Shown here piece after piece: positions 7,141 through 14,810 of a stretch of 19,884 bases of DNA. A program made the position numbers and the translations under genes. The notes beneath the pieces are model-generated. The model ran no database searches. It was not told the origin of the DNA and saw nothing but the letters and a program-made list of their open reading frames with translations. How positions within the stretch are numbered: position 1 is the first letter of the stretch; each line of letters begins with the position of its first letter. This stretch comes from an uncultured Acetatifactor sp. (lineage in GTDB: Bacteria > Bacillota > Clostridia > Lachnospirales > Lachnospiraceae), in NCBI GenBank assembly GCA_947644185.1, contig CANRZC010000007.1, positions 1 through 19,884 of the forward strand. Reading direction: 5' to 3'.

Positions 7141-8097
7141 ATGCGTGGATTGTATACAGAAAAAGTCATATCAGGAAAGCTTCCCTTCGGACAGCTTGTA
7201 AACCAAATTTTGTGCCCGGACAATCCAGAGCCAGCCCAGGAGAACTTCCTGGTAGAGCAGTTCTGCGATGACAGCGAGGGCGAAATCAACCGCTACAATG
7301 TATATAAAATTACAACAGGAGGCAGCTCCTATGTCCTGAAAAAATCCGATGAGGCAGAGATCGCCATCTATGAGCATTTCCTGGAGGGCCAGGGGCTTCC
7401 GGCACCGGCTTACTTTGGAAGCGCGAAATGGGGTGGAAAGCAATGGATTCTCATAGAATATGTGGAGGGAATGGATCTGCGGGAATATACATGGGACATG
7501 GCGGTGGCTTGTGCCCAGAGCATAAGCCGCATAGCAAATCGGTACTGGCAGGAGAATGAGGAAGAATTTGTCACAAAAAAGCAGGATGACCGCTTTGCCC
7601 GCTACTGGGCCAGAATCCAGAAAAGGGCCCAGTGCCTGCAGGAGGAGCCCGGGCTAAAGGCCGCCTATGACTGCTTCCTGCAGCGCCAGCTTACCTGCCC
7701 CAGGACCCTTTCCAATGGGGACTTTCTCCAATTTAACGCTATCTATCAGGACAAAAAAGTGACTCTGATAGACTGGGCCTTTGGGGGCATTATGCCCTAT
7801 TCTCTGGACATTGCAAGGATGATTGCCCATGGTACTTTAGACAGGCACACCTTTCCCTTTTATATGACCAGAGAGCAGAAGGAATTGTTTGTGAACAGCA
7901 CTTACCAGCTTTTGGAGCATAAGCCTGCTTATGAGCGATACCTGGCAGACATCCGCCTGGCGGTGCTGAACGAGTATGTGGAGTTCATAGAAAGTGACTT
8001 GCTGGACAGCTCTCAGGCCAGGGACCAGATCTTCGATTATTACTATTTCCATGCAAAGCTCCTGGCGGAGGAGATTCTGCGGGAGGAAGGCATATAA
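7141..8097 (+). CDS. Aminoglycoside-phosphotransferase-fold small-molecule kinase (APH/choline kinase superfamily)
   Basis: A 318-residue cytoplasmic kinase-like protein. Seen: an ATP-lobe strand with Lys (SSYVLKKSD, Lys67/68), a hinge ILIEYVEGMDL (103-113), the catalytic loop LSNGDFLQFNA (190-200) with Asp194 and Asn199, and the metal-binding TLIDWAFGG (208-216) with Asp211. The usual catalytic-loop motif starts HGD; here it is NGD, an uncommon substitution next to the catalytic Asp. The substrate is unknown; family members phosphorylate sugars, choline, homoserine, nucleosides or antibiotics, and nothing here specifically indicates drug resistance. Start is set by GGAGGAGGG shortly upstream. 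The metallophosphoesterase gene follows after 19 bases, so the two are probably co-expressed. Confidence 0.82.
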   Translation: MRGLYTEKVISGKLPFGQLVNQILCPDNPEPAQENFLVEQFCDDSEGEINRYNVYKITTGGSSYVLKKSDEAEIAIYEHFLEGQGLPAPAYFGSAKWGGKQWILIEYVEGMDLREYTWDMAVACAQSISRIANRYWQENEEEFVTKKQDDRFARYWARIQKRAQCLQEEPGLKAAYDCFLQRQLTCPRTLSNGDFLQFNAIYQDKKVTLIDWAFGGIMPYSLDIARMIAHGTLDRHTFPFYMTREQKELFVNSTYQLLEHKPAYERYLADIRLAVLNEYVEFIESDLLDSSQARDQIFDYYYFHAKLLAEEILREEGI

Positions 8098-8116
8098 AAT
8101 AAAGGAGATTTCAGTT

Positions 8117-8971
8117 ATGATAAAAATCGCGGTGATCAGCGATATCCATGGAAATTACAAGGCTCTGGAGGCCTTTTTGAAATATATTGAGGAGCACACG
8201 GTGGACGGCATTATCTGCCTGGGGGACTATGTGACGGACAGCCCCTATCCAGAGCGGACCATGGCGCTTCTGTATGAGATGCGGGACAGCTATACATGCT
8301 ACATGCTGCGTGGCAACAGGGAAGATTATCTGCTGGACAATGTAGATAACAGACAGGGCTGGAAGCCCTCCTCCGCCAACGGCACATTGTTTTATACCTT
8401 ACAGCATATCACCCAGACAGATCTGGCACTTTTTGCCTCCCTTCCCACAGAGAGCGCGCTGCTGCTGGAAGACTGTCCTGCGCTGTATCTGTGCCATGGC
8501 ACGCCGGGACGGGTACGGGGAAACATGTATGAAGAGGAAGGCCTGCGGGAAAAGGTCATGGAGGAGCTGCATTACCCCTATCTGCTGGGAGGGCACAGCC
8601 ATCACCAGGAGATCTACGAAAGCCATGGCAAGACCTATATCAATCCAGGCTCTCTGGGCTTTGCAGTAGACGGGGTGGGCCGGCATGGGCAATTTGCCCT
8701 GCTGACGGGGACGAAAGAGCGGTGGGAGCCGGAGTTCCTCTCCATTTCCTATGATCTGGAGTCCTACCTGCGGGACTTTGAAGACAGTGGTGTAGCAGAA
8801 ACTGGCATGACCCTGAATAAGGCCATCAAGAAAAGCCTGCTGACAGGTGTGAACTATTTCTTCAAATGCATTGTGGCCATGGAGGCCAGGGCAAAGGAGC
8901 TGGGGCTTGCCTCTGTGCCTCAGGTGCCGGAAGCGGAGTGGGAGAAGCTGGTGGAGCGCTTTGACCTGTGA
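8117..8971 (+). CDS. Metallophosphoesterase, YfcE/MJ0936-like (Metallophos_2)
   Basis: A 284-residue calcineurin-like phosphoesterase with a complete two-metal site: SDIHGN (Asp9, His11), CLGDYV (Asp37), RGNRED (Asn67), LCHGTP (His127) and GGHSHHQ (His160, His162). It should hydrolyse a phosphomono- or diester in the cytoplasm. The first part matches the usual roughly 160-200-residue domain, and about 80 additional C-terminal residues follow. ATG at 8117 is chosen because an AAAGGAG site lies at 8101-8107 and family members begin MIKIAVISDIHGN-like; an in-frame start at 7994 would lie within the kinase gene and has no such support. Pairing with a kinase suggests opposing action on a phosphorylated metabolite, but this is inference. 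Confidence 0.9.
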   Translation: MIKIAVISDIHGNYKALEAFLKYIEEHTVDGIICLGDYVTDSPYPERTMALLYEMRDSYTCYMLRGNREDYLLDNVDNRQGWKPSSANGTLFYTLQHITQTDLALFASLPTESALLLEDCPALYLCHGTPGRVRGNMYEEEGLREKVMEELHYPYLLGGHSHHQEIYESHGKTYINPGSLGFAVDGVGRHGQFALLTGTKERWEPEFLSISYDLESYLRDFEDSGVAETGMTLNKAIKKSLLTGVNYFFKCIVAMEARAKELGLASVPQVPEAEWEKLVERFDL

Positions 8972-9025
8972 TGGGAAAGGGATCAAAATGCCGGTGGAAG
9001 ATAGTGGATGGGAGAGTGAGCAGGT

Positions 9026-10876
9026 ATGTTTCAATTTTTGCTGGTGGCAGTGAATGCCAAATATATCCATTCCAATCCCGCAATCTACAGCCTGCGGGCT
9101 TACGCAGGCGAAGAGCTGGGGACCCATGTGGAACTGGCGGAGTATACCATCAACCAGCCCATGGACCAGATACTTAGGTGTATTTATGGCAGGAAGCCGG
9201 ATGCCATTGGCTTTTCCTGCTATATTTGGAATTGGCGGCTGGTGAGGGAGCTTCTGGGGGAGATACCAAAGCTTTTGCCGGACGCGAAGCTTTGGCTGGG
9301 CGGACCGGAGGTGTCTTATGACGCAGATGTCATTTTAAAAGAATATCCACAGCTGACCGGTATCATGGTGGGCGAGGGTGAGGAGACGTTTCGGCAGCTT
9401 CTTACATATTATGTGTCCGGTGAGGCGGAAGCGAAACAGCCTGCAGGGAATGAGCAGGAGGACGCCACAGGAAAGGCCGAAGGCAGCGGACTGGAAAACA
9501 TCCCCGGCCTGTGCCTGCCCACAGGCTATACTCCCTACCGGGCCCTGACGGATTTAAGCCAGGTCCCCTTCCTTTATGAGGATTTGACACCTTTTGACAA
9601 TAGAATCCTGTATTACGAAACCAGCCGCGGCTGTCCCTTTCGATGCAGCTATTGCCTGTCCTCCATTGACAAACAGGTGAGGATACGGGATATCAATATG
9701 GTAAAAAAGGAACTGCAATTTTTCCTGGATCATAAGGTAAGACAGGTGAAATTCATAGATCGCACCTTTAACTGCAGCCATGCGCACACCATGGCGGTCT
9801 GGACTTATCTGCTGGAACATGACAATGGTGTCACAAATTTTCACTTTGAGATCACTGCAGATCTTCTGAGGCAGGATGAGATAGAGCTGCTAAGCCGCTT
9901 TCGGCCTGGGCTTGCCCAGCTGGAAATTGGCGTCCAGTCTGTGAATTCGGAGACCTTGCAGGCAATTCACCGGGTCATGGACGTGGAGCGCCTGGAGAGG
10001 ACCGTAAAGGCAATCCGCCAGGGCGGCAATGTGCATTTGCACCTGGATCTGATAGCCGGGCTGCCCTACGAGGATTATGAAAGCTTCGGGGCATCCTTCA
10101 ACCGGGTCTACCGGATGAGCCCCCACCAGCTACAGCTGGGCTTTTTAAAGGTACTAAAGGGCTCTGAAATGTGGGAGAGGGCGCAGGAGTACGGCATCCG
10201 CTATTTAGAGCAGCCTCCCTATGAGGTGTTGTACACAAAGTGGCTGTCCTACGGGGAGGTGCTGGAGCTGAAACGCGTGGAAGAGATGGTGGAGATCTAC
10301 TATAACAGCGGCCAGTTTACCCATACTCTATCCTTTCTGGAAAAGGCATTTTCCACCCCATTTACGCTGTACCAGAGCCTGGCGGACTTCTATGAAGAAA
10401 AGGGCTTTTTTACAGCTAGTCCAGCCCGGAGCCACCGGTATGATGCCTTGCTTTCATTTGCGCTCCAGTATGATGGAGCCCAGGAAGAAATTTACCGGGA
10501 GCTTTTGACCTACGATATGTATTTGCGGGAGAATCTAAAGAGCAGGCCTGACTTTGCCAAGAGCCAGGAGGGCAGCAGAGAGACTGTGAGAGAGTTCTAC
10601 CAAAAGGAACAGCAGGAGAGGTGCTATCTCCCCGATTACAGGGAGTATGATTGGAAACAAATGAGCAAGATGACTCATTTGGAGGCCTTTGCCTATCCTG
10701 TGTGGGATGAGGCCCGGATGGCAGACTGCTATGGACATCCAGAGAGAAAATGCGCCCAGGATACCTATGTCCTGTTCGACTACAGGAATCGCAATCCCCT
10801 GACCTGGGAGGCAACTGTGCAAGTGATTTTGCCCAAAGGGAAAGAAGCTGGGCAACAGCGCATACAATACAGATAG
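9026..10876 (+). CDS. B12-binding-domain radical SAM protein, DUF4080 type
   Basis: A 616-residue protein. Residues 1-130 form a cobalamin-binding-like Rossmann domain starting FLLVAVNAKYIHSNPAIYSL, with PDAIGFSCYIWN and LWLGGPEVS; the classic DxHxxG cobalamin motif is not evident. The radical SAM core follows, with the 4Fe-4S motif CPFRCSYC (Cys203, Cys207, Cys210), then KFIDRTFN and the barrel strands LEIGVQS and LDLIAGLP. The C-terminal region (about 430-616) resembles the DUF4080 extension. Residues about 130-155 are a Glu/Ala/Gly-rich insertion (EAEAKQPAGNEQEDATGKAE), probably a flexible linker. The reaction is unknown. Start ATG at 9026 matches the family N-terminus; its ribosome site (GGGAGAG, 9010-9016) is modest. 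The gene ends 16 bases from a convergent gene. Confidence 0.9.
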   Translation: MFQFLLVAVNAKYIHSNPAIYSLRAYAGEELGTHVELAEYTINQPMDQILRCIYGRKPDAIGFSCYIWNWRLVRELLGEIPKLLPDAKLWLGGPEVSYDADVILKEYPQLTGIMVGEGEETFRQLLTYYVSGEAEAKQPAGNEQEDATGKAEGSGLENIPGLCLPTGYTPYRALTDLSQVPFLYEDLTPFDNRILYYETSRGCPFRCSYCLSSIDKQVRIRDINMVKKELQFFLDHKVRQVKFIDRTFNCSHAHTMAVWTYLLEHDNGVTNFHFEITADLLRQDEIELLSRFRPGLAQLEIGVQSVNSETLQAIHRVMDVERLERTVKAIRQGGNVHLHLDLIAGLPYEDYESFGASFNRVYRMSPHQLQLGFLKVLKGSEMWERAQEYGIRYLEQPPYEVLYTKWLSYGEVLELKRVEEMVEIYYNSGQFTHTLSFLEKAFSTPFTLYQSLADFYEEKGFFTASPARSHRYDALLSFALQYDGAQEEIYRELLTYDMYLRENLKSRPDFAKSQEGSRETVREFYQKEQQERCYLPDYREYDWKQMSKMTHLEAFAYPVWDEARMADCYGHPERKCAQDTYVLFDYRNRNPLTWEATVQVILPKGKEAGQQRIQYR

Positions 10877-10892
10877 GATACCTGCCATCCGC

Positions 10893-11501
10893 TCAGGGGA
10901 GAAGGCCTTTCAAGTGGCGCAGAATGGCATCCCGATTGGCAGAGCGAAGCCCCTGGGCCCTGTGAAGCAGCTCCTCAATTTGCCCCCACTCCTTTTTCTG
11001 GGCCCAATACTGTCCCAGCTGATCATAAGTGCGGCTCACGTCTGTGCCTGTGCTGACCGCAAACTTCATGAGGATGGCGGCCTCCTCCTGATAGCCTGCC
11101 TGGATGAGGAGATCCGCCCATTTCTGCAATGTGCGGACTAACAGGGTATAGTTTTGATCATATTCAGACAGCACTGTAATATTAGCTGTGCCATACTCCA
11201 GCTTTAAATCTGTGTTGGTCCAGCCTGTGAGATTGACAATCTTCTGGTCCGAAAGGGATTCCATGATGTCAATGCATTCCAGGACCTCAGTGTTGTCGTT
11301 TTGCAGATGGGTGGGAAAGCTTTCCAGAGGAATCTTGATATAGGGCAGGCCGTCCAGGGGCTTCCTGCGGACAGAGTTTGCCGCGGATTCCCTGGCCCAG
11401 AATTCTTCTTCCTGCCTGCGACCTCTTCTCTTTTGTTTCCTGATATTATAGTAAACCAACAGAGAAAAGGTAATAAAACTTGCCAAAAAACCGATATTCA
11501 T
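10893..11501 (-). CDS. Membrane-anchored protein of unknown function with helical repeat-like C-terminus
   Basis: A 202-residue protein I do not recognise by name. Seen: a single N-terminal membrane segment (about residues 3-18, GFLASFITFSLLVYYN), a strongly basic stretch RKQKRRGRR that would stay cytoplasmic, and a soluble domain. Residues about 120-200 consist of helical segments with TPR-like spacing (WADLLIQAGYQEEAAILMKF, then YDQLGQYWAQKKEWGQIEEL). The start codon at 11501 has AAAGGA upstream on the minus strand. It is transcribed against the radical SAM gene and no terminator is visible in the 16-bp gap. A plus-strand promoter overlaps its first codons. Confidence 0.7.
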   Translation of the reverse strand: MNIGFLASFITFSLLVYYNIRKQKRRGRRQEEEFWARESAANSVRRKPLDGLPYIKIPLESFPTHLQNDNTEVLECIDIMESLSDQKIVNLTGWTNTDLKLEYGTANITVLSEYDQNYTLLVRTLQKWADLLIQAGYQEEAAILMKFAVSTGTDVSRTYDQLGQYWAQKKEWGQIEELLHRAQGLRSANRDAILRHLKGLLP

Positions 11502-11508
11502 ATATAAT
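11480..11508 (+). promoter_or_regulatory. Promoter for the miniprotein and probably the VanW operon
   Basis: TTGCCA (11480-11485), 17 bases, TATAAT (11503-11508). The predicted start near 11515 gives a leader of about 55 bases before the miniprotein at 11571. The -35 box and spacer lie inside the first codons of the minus-strand gene, so activity here could interfere with its expression. No terminator is seen before 11735, so this promoter may also serve the downstream operon. Confidence 0.65.
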
Positions 11509-11570
11509 ATCCTTTCATAAGATAGTATTTGCCGGAGGGGATCAATTTTCTTTGGCAGTCAGGAGCAGCT

Positions 11571-11678
11571 ATGTTCAATATGCATAATAAAAAAAGAAAC
11601 CAGCGCATTTCAGCCATAATTGTTATCTTGCTAGTGATCGCCATGATTGCTTCCACTGTAACATATTTGATATATTAA
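11571..11678 (+). CDS. 35-residue single-pass membrane miniprotein (Prli42-like in character)
   Basis: Reads MFNMHNKKRNQRISAIIVIL and continues with 15 mostly hydrophobic residues ending TYLIY. The first 12 residues are polar and basic (KKRNQR), then residues about 13-34 form one membrane helix. AGGAG lies just upstream of the ATG at good spacing, and a promoter of good quality sits upstream. Tiny basic-plus-one-helix proteins of this kind are frequent in Bacillota, for example the stressosome-linked Prli42; the resemblance is in architecture only and orthology is not shown. Too short for most gene callers. Followed after 56 bases by the VanW gene. Confidence 0.7.
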   Translation: MFNMHNKKRNQRISAIIVILLVIAMIASTVTYLIY

Positions 11679-11734
11679 TTCAATAGAGTATGGCAGGGAT
11701 TGTACTGCGCTTTTAGAAGGGGAGGAAGGACAGA

Positions 11735-13243
11735 ATGGGAAAATGGATGAGAAGAGGGTGCCTTTGTGCTCTTGTGCTGGCCTGCATGCTAATGCCGGCA
11801 ATGAGGACGTCAGCAAAAGAGGGGAGCCTTATCAAAAAAGGAATTTTTGCAGGTGATGTGGATCTGTCTGGGCTTAATGCAAAAGAGGCAACCCAGGCGG
11901 TGGAAGCCTATGTGGAGGAACTACAGAATGTGGAAATTACGCTGCTGGCCGCCCAGGATACAAAAGTATCTATAGCAGCCGGGGATTTGGGGGTCATGTG
12001 GGCCAACAGAGAGGTTATCACAGAGGCGCTGGAGGTAGGGACTCAAGGAAATGTGATTGAGCGCTACAAAATATTAAAGGATCTGCAGAGGGAGAATCTG
12101 ATTTACCCCCTGGAGTTTTCCTTTGACATGCAGGGGCTTACTGATATTTTGCTGGAGGAATGCGCACAGTACGATGTGAAAGCAGTGGACGCCTCGTTGA
12201 TCCGTGAGGACGGGGAATTCCAAGTGATAGGCGGCAACACAGGCTATGAGCTGGACGTGGAGGCTTCCTTTGACAAGGTGAACGAATTTCTGACCCATGA
12301 TTGGGATGGCAAGCCCTGCAGCATCCAATTGGTGGTAAATGTGACACAGCCCAGAGGAAGTGCCGAGGAGCTGGCAAAGGTAAAGGATGTGCTGGGCACC
12401 TTTACCACATCCTACAGCTCTTCAAATTTTAACAGAAGTGAAAACATAGCCAACGGCTGCGAGCTTATCAATGGCACGGTTCTGTATCCCGGGGATGAAT
12501 TCTCCACTTATGAGCATGTGGCACCCTTTACAGAGGAGAACGGATACTATATGGCTGGCTCCTTTATGAATAATCAGGTGGTAGACAGCATGGGCGGCGG
12601 TATCTGCCAGGTATCTACCACATTGTACAACACCGTTCTGCTGTCAGAGCTGGAGGTGACGGAGCGCCATAACCATTCTATGATTGTGAGCTATGTAGAG
12701 CCCTCGGCGGATGCGGCCATTGCGGAGAGTGCCAACAAGGATTTCAGATTTGTGAACAACCTGGATAGCCCTATTTACATCGAAGGTTATACAGAGAACA
12801 AGAAGCTTACCTTTACCATCTATGGCGTGGAGACCAGAGATCCTGGGCGGGAGGTCCGGTATGAAAGTGAGATCCTGCAGGTCATCAATCCTGTTACTGA
12901 CGACATTACTGTAGATGAAGGACAGCCCATAGGCTATATCGTAAGCAATGACAGTGTCCATATAGGCTATAGTGCAGAGCTGTGGAAGGTGGTCACAGAG
13001 GGCGGCGAAGAGGTAAGCCGCACAAAGATAAACAGTAGCAGCTATCGGATGGTTCCCAAAAGTGCCACGGTGGGTGTTGCCACAGAGGATCCAGTTGCGA
13101 AAGAGCAGATTATGGCGGCTGTGGCTTCTGGCAGTATCGAACAGGTAAAAGGAGTGCTTGCAGCCATGTTCCCGCCACCGCCAGATCCGGCAGCAGATCC
13201 AGCGGCAAATCCCCCAGCGGATCCGGCAGCAGGAGCCCAATGA
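11735..13243 (+). CDS. Secreted VanW-family protein with peptidoglycan-binding-like N-terminal domain
   Basis: A 502-residue exported protein. It has an N-terminal signal (MGKWMRRGCLCALVLACML, with likely cleavage near TSA-KE, residues 26-29). Residues about 35-215 resemble the putative peptidoglycan-binding domain common in YoaR/VanW proteins (GDVDLSGLNAKEATQAVEAY). The VanW domain spans about 223-370: FTTSYSSSNFNRSENI, LYPGDEFSTYEHVAPFTEEN, MGGGICQVSTTLYNTVL and ERHNHSMIVSYVEP. The tail is a Pro/Ala/Asp repeat (PPPPDPAADPAANPPADPAA) of wall-spanning or linker type. VanW is historically linked to vancomycin-resistance clusters, but most VanW proteins are general envelope proteins of unknown role, and no van genes are here. 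The stop overlaps the next start (ATGA). Confidence 0.92.
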   Translation: MGKWMRRGCLCALVLACMLMPAMRTSAKEGSLIKKGIFAGDVDLSGLNAKEATQAVEAYVEELQNVEITLLAAQDTKVSIAAGDLGVMWANREVITEALEVGTQGNVIERYKILKDLQRENLIYPLEFSFDMQGLTDILLEECAQYDVKAVDASLIREDGEFQVIGGNTGYELDVEASFDKVNEFLTHDWDGKPCSIQLVVNVTQPRGSAEELAKVKDVLGTFTTSYSSSNFNRSENIANGCELINGTVLYPGDEFSTYEHVAPFTEENGYYMAGSFMNNQVVDSMGGGICQVSTTLYNTVLLSELEVTERHNHSMIVSYVEPSADAAIAESANKDFRFVNNLDSPIYIEGYTENKKLTFTIYGVETRDPGREVRYESEILQVINPVTDDITVDEGQPIGYIVSNDSVHIGYSAELWKVVTEGGEEVSRTKINSSSYRMVPKSATVGVATEDPVAKEQIMAAVASGSIEQVKGVLAAMFPPPPDPAADPAANPPADPAAGAQ

Positions 13244-14331
13244 GCACCGGGGGCTATGGTCAGACAGGACACGGCGCCCTGGCCGGACAATCAGGGAAAA
13301 AAATAGGGAAATTACCTGAAAATGTCATGAAGCGTTCTGTCTTGGGACAGATTCGAACAAAAAGAGAGGAAGTGTTAAGTGGCGCAGGTATCGGGAAGGA
13401 CTGCGCCATCTTTTCGCCCTGTGAGGGGAAAACTGGGGTGGTTTGTGTACAGGAGGCGGTGTTGCGGATAGCTCAGGGGGAGGTGCCCCAGGAAGAGGCA
13501 GGGATGAGCCTGGCAGAGCTGATTGTGAAATGCACCAACAATTTGGCTGCGGGAGGTGCCCGGGCGGTGGCGGTAATGCCTGCACTGTTTTTGCCACAGG
13601 CCCTGGAGGAGGAACAAATCCGGGCACTGATGGCCCAGGCCCAGGAGAAATGCCAGGAATTGTCCATAGAGCTTGCCGGAGGACAGACCAGGCTCACTGC
13701 CGCGGTATCCGCGCCTTTGGCCACAGTGACAGCCTATGGCATAGGCATAGAGGGGGAAGATCACACTGTAAAAGCAGCGGCCCCAGGACAGGATGTGATC
13801 TTAAGCAAATGGATTGGCTTGCAGGGCACAGCACACATGGCAGAGCGCTACAGGGAGAGACTTTTAGAGCGCTATCCAGCCTGGCTGGTGGAGGAGGCGG
13901 CAGGCTTTAAACGGTATCTGTCCGTGGTACCGGAGGCAGAGGTAGCCATAAGGTTTGGCGTCTGTGCCATGCATGATGCCTCTGAGGGAGGCATCCTAGG
14001 AGCTCTCTGGGAGCTGGTGGAGGGGGCTGGAATGGGACTGATGGCAGATCTGCGAAAGCTTCCCCTGCGCCAGGAGACTGTGGAGGTATGCGAGTGCTGT
14101 GGCATCAATCCCTATGAACTGCTTTCCGGTGGGTGTCTTATCATGACTGCATGGGATGGGCAGGGACTTGTGAAAGCATTGAAAGAAGCAGGGATTCCCG
14201 CTGTGGCCATAGGACAGCTTACAGAGGGGAAGGACCGTATTTTGACAAACGGAGAGGAAATCCGCTATCTGGACAGACCAAAGAGGGATGGAATCTATCA
14301 GATTACAAGAAAAGAGAGGGAAAGTAAATGA
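13240..14331 (+). CDS. AIR synthase-fold protein (PurM/HypE/ThiL superfamily)
   Basis: A 363-residue protein of the ATP-binding PurM-like superfamily. Seen: IGKLPENVMKRSVL followed by GAGIGKDCAIFS (N-terminal nucleotide region), KCTNNLAAGGARAVAV in the position of the family's DVANDLAAMGA, AGGQTRLTAAVS, then CAMHDASEGGILGALWEL (like HDATRGG in HypE) and YELLSGGCLIMT. It lacks a C-terminal Cys tail like that of true HypE, and no hydrogenase genes are near. True PurM or ThiL is also unlikely because key motifs differ. The substrate is unknown. Start at 13240 overlaps the VanW stop; the first about 20 residues (Gly/Ser/Gln-rich) look added to the usual start near IGKLPE, where no ATG is present. 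Confidence 0.8.
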   Translation: MSTGGYGQTGHGALAGQSGKKIGKLPENVMKRSVLGQIRTKREEVLSGAGIGKDCAIFSPCEGKTGVVCVQEAVLRIAQGEVPQEEAGMSLAELIVKCTNNLAAGGARAVAVMPALFLPQALEEEQIRALMAQAQEKCQELSIELAGGQTRLTAAVSAPLATVTAYGIGIEGEDHTVKAAAPGQDVILSKWIGLQGTAHMAERYRERLLERYPAWLVEEAAGFKRYLSVVPEAEVAIRFGVCAMHDASEGGILGALWELVEGAGMGLMADLRKLPLRQETVEVCECCGINPYELLSGGCLIMTAWDGQGLVKALKEAGIPAVAIGQLTEGKDRILTNGEEIRYLDRPKRDGIYQITRKERESK

Positions 14332-14810
14332 GAGAAGAATTATTGGCATTGATGGAAAAAAACGGCCGGATCGACTTAAAGGAACTGGCAATCCTCCTGG
14401 GAGTAGAGGAGGTAGTGGTGGCCAATGAGTTGGCAGCCCTGGAAGCAGAGGGGATCATCTGTGGATACCATACTATGATTGACTGGGAGAAGACCTCCAA
14501 GGAAAAAGTCTCCGCATTGATCGAGGTGCGTGTCACACCCCAGAGAGGACAGGGCTTTGACAGTATTGCGGAGCGCATTTATCAGTATCCAGAGGTTCAG
14601 AGTGTGTACCTGATGTCTGGCGGCTATGATCTGATGATCATTTTGGAGGGGAAGACCCTGCGGGAGGTATCCTCTTTTGTGTCAGATAAGCTTTCCACAT
14701 TGGAGCAGGTGCTCAGTACAGCCACCCATTTCATTCTGAAGAAATATAAGGATCATGGCACAGTGCTTTCCAGGAAAAAAGAAGATGAAAGGGAGATGAT
14801 TACCCCATGA
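14328..14810 (+). CDS. Lrp/AsnC-family transcriptional regulator
   Basis: A 160-residue regulator. Residues 1-55 form the winged helix-turn-helix (NGRIDLKELAILLGVEEVVV, then LAALEAEGIICGYHTMIDW). Residues about 65-140 are the RAM/ligand domain (VSALIEVRVTPQRG, YQYPEVQSVYLMSGGYDLMI). Such proteins usually sense amino acids or related metabolites. It is sandwiched by ATGA overlaps between the AIR-synthase-fold gene and an aminotransferase gene, so it probably controls this operon or amino-acid metabolism. No operator can be assigned. Confidence 0.92.
   Translation: MREELLALMEKNGRIDLKELAILLGVEEVVVANELAALEAEGIICGYHTMIDWEKTSKEKVSALIEVRVTPQRGQGFDSIAERIYQYPEVQSVYLMSGGYDLMIILEGKTLREVSSFVSDKLSTLEQVLSTATHFILKKYKDHGTVLSRKKEDEREMITP

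Noticed and set aside
7029..7271. 80-codon plus-strand frame
   Set aside because: It overlaps the toxin remnant and the kinase start, has no similarity to anything and no ribosome site; the kinase and toxin frames explain the region.
7141..8097. Aminoglycoside resistance gene
   Set aside because: Only the general APH fold is visible, the HGD motif is altered, and the chromosomal context is metabolic; there is no specific sign of drug modification.
7994..8116. Longer start for the metallophosphoesterase
   Set aside because: It would lie within the kinase gene; ATG 8117 has AAAGGAG upstream and gives the family-standard N-terminus.
8399..9127. 242-codon minus-strand frame
   Set aside because: It lies opposite the phosphoesterase with its intact metal-binding motifs and spans into the radical SAM gene; composition is that of an antisense shadow.
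11735..13243. Vancomycin-resistance cluster because of VanW
   Set aside because: No vanH, vanA/B ligase, vanX or sensor genes are present; VanW proteins are common in susceptible Clostridia.
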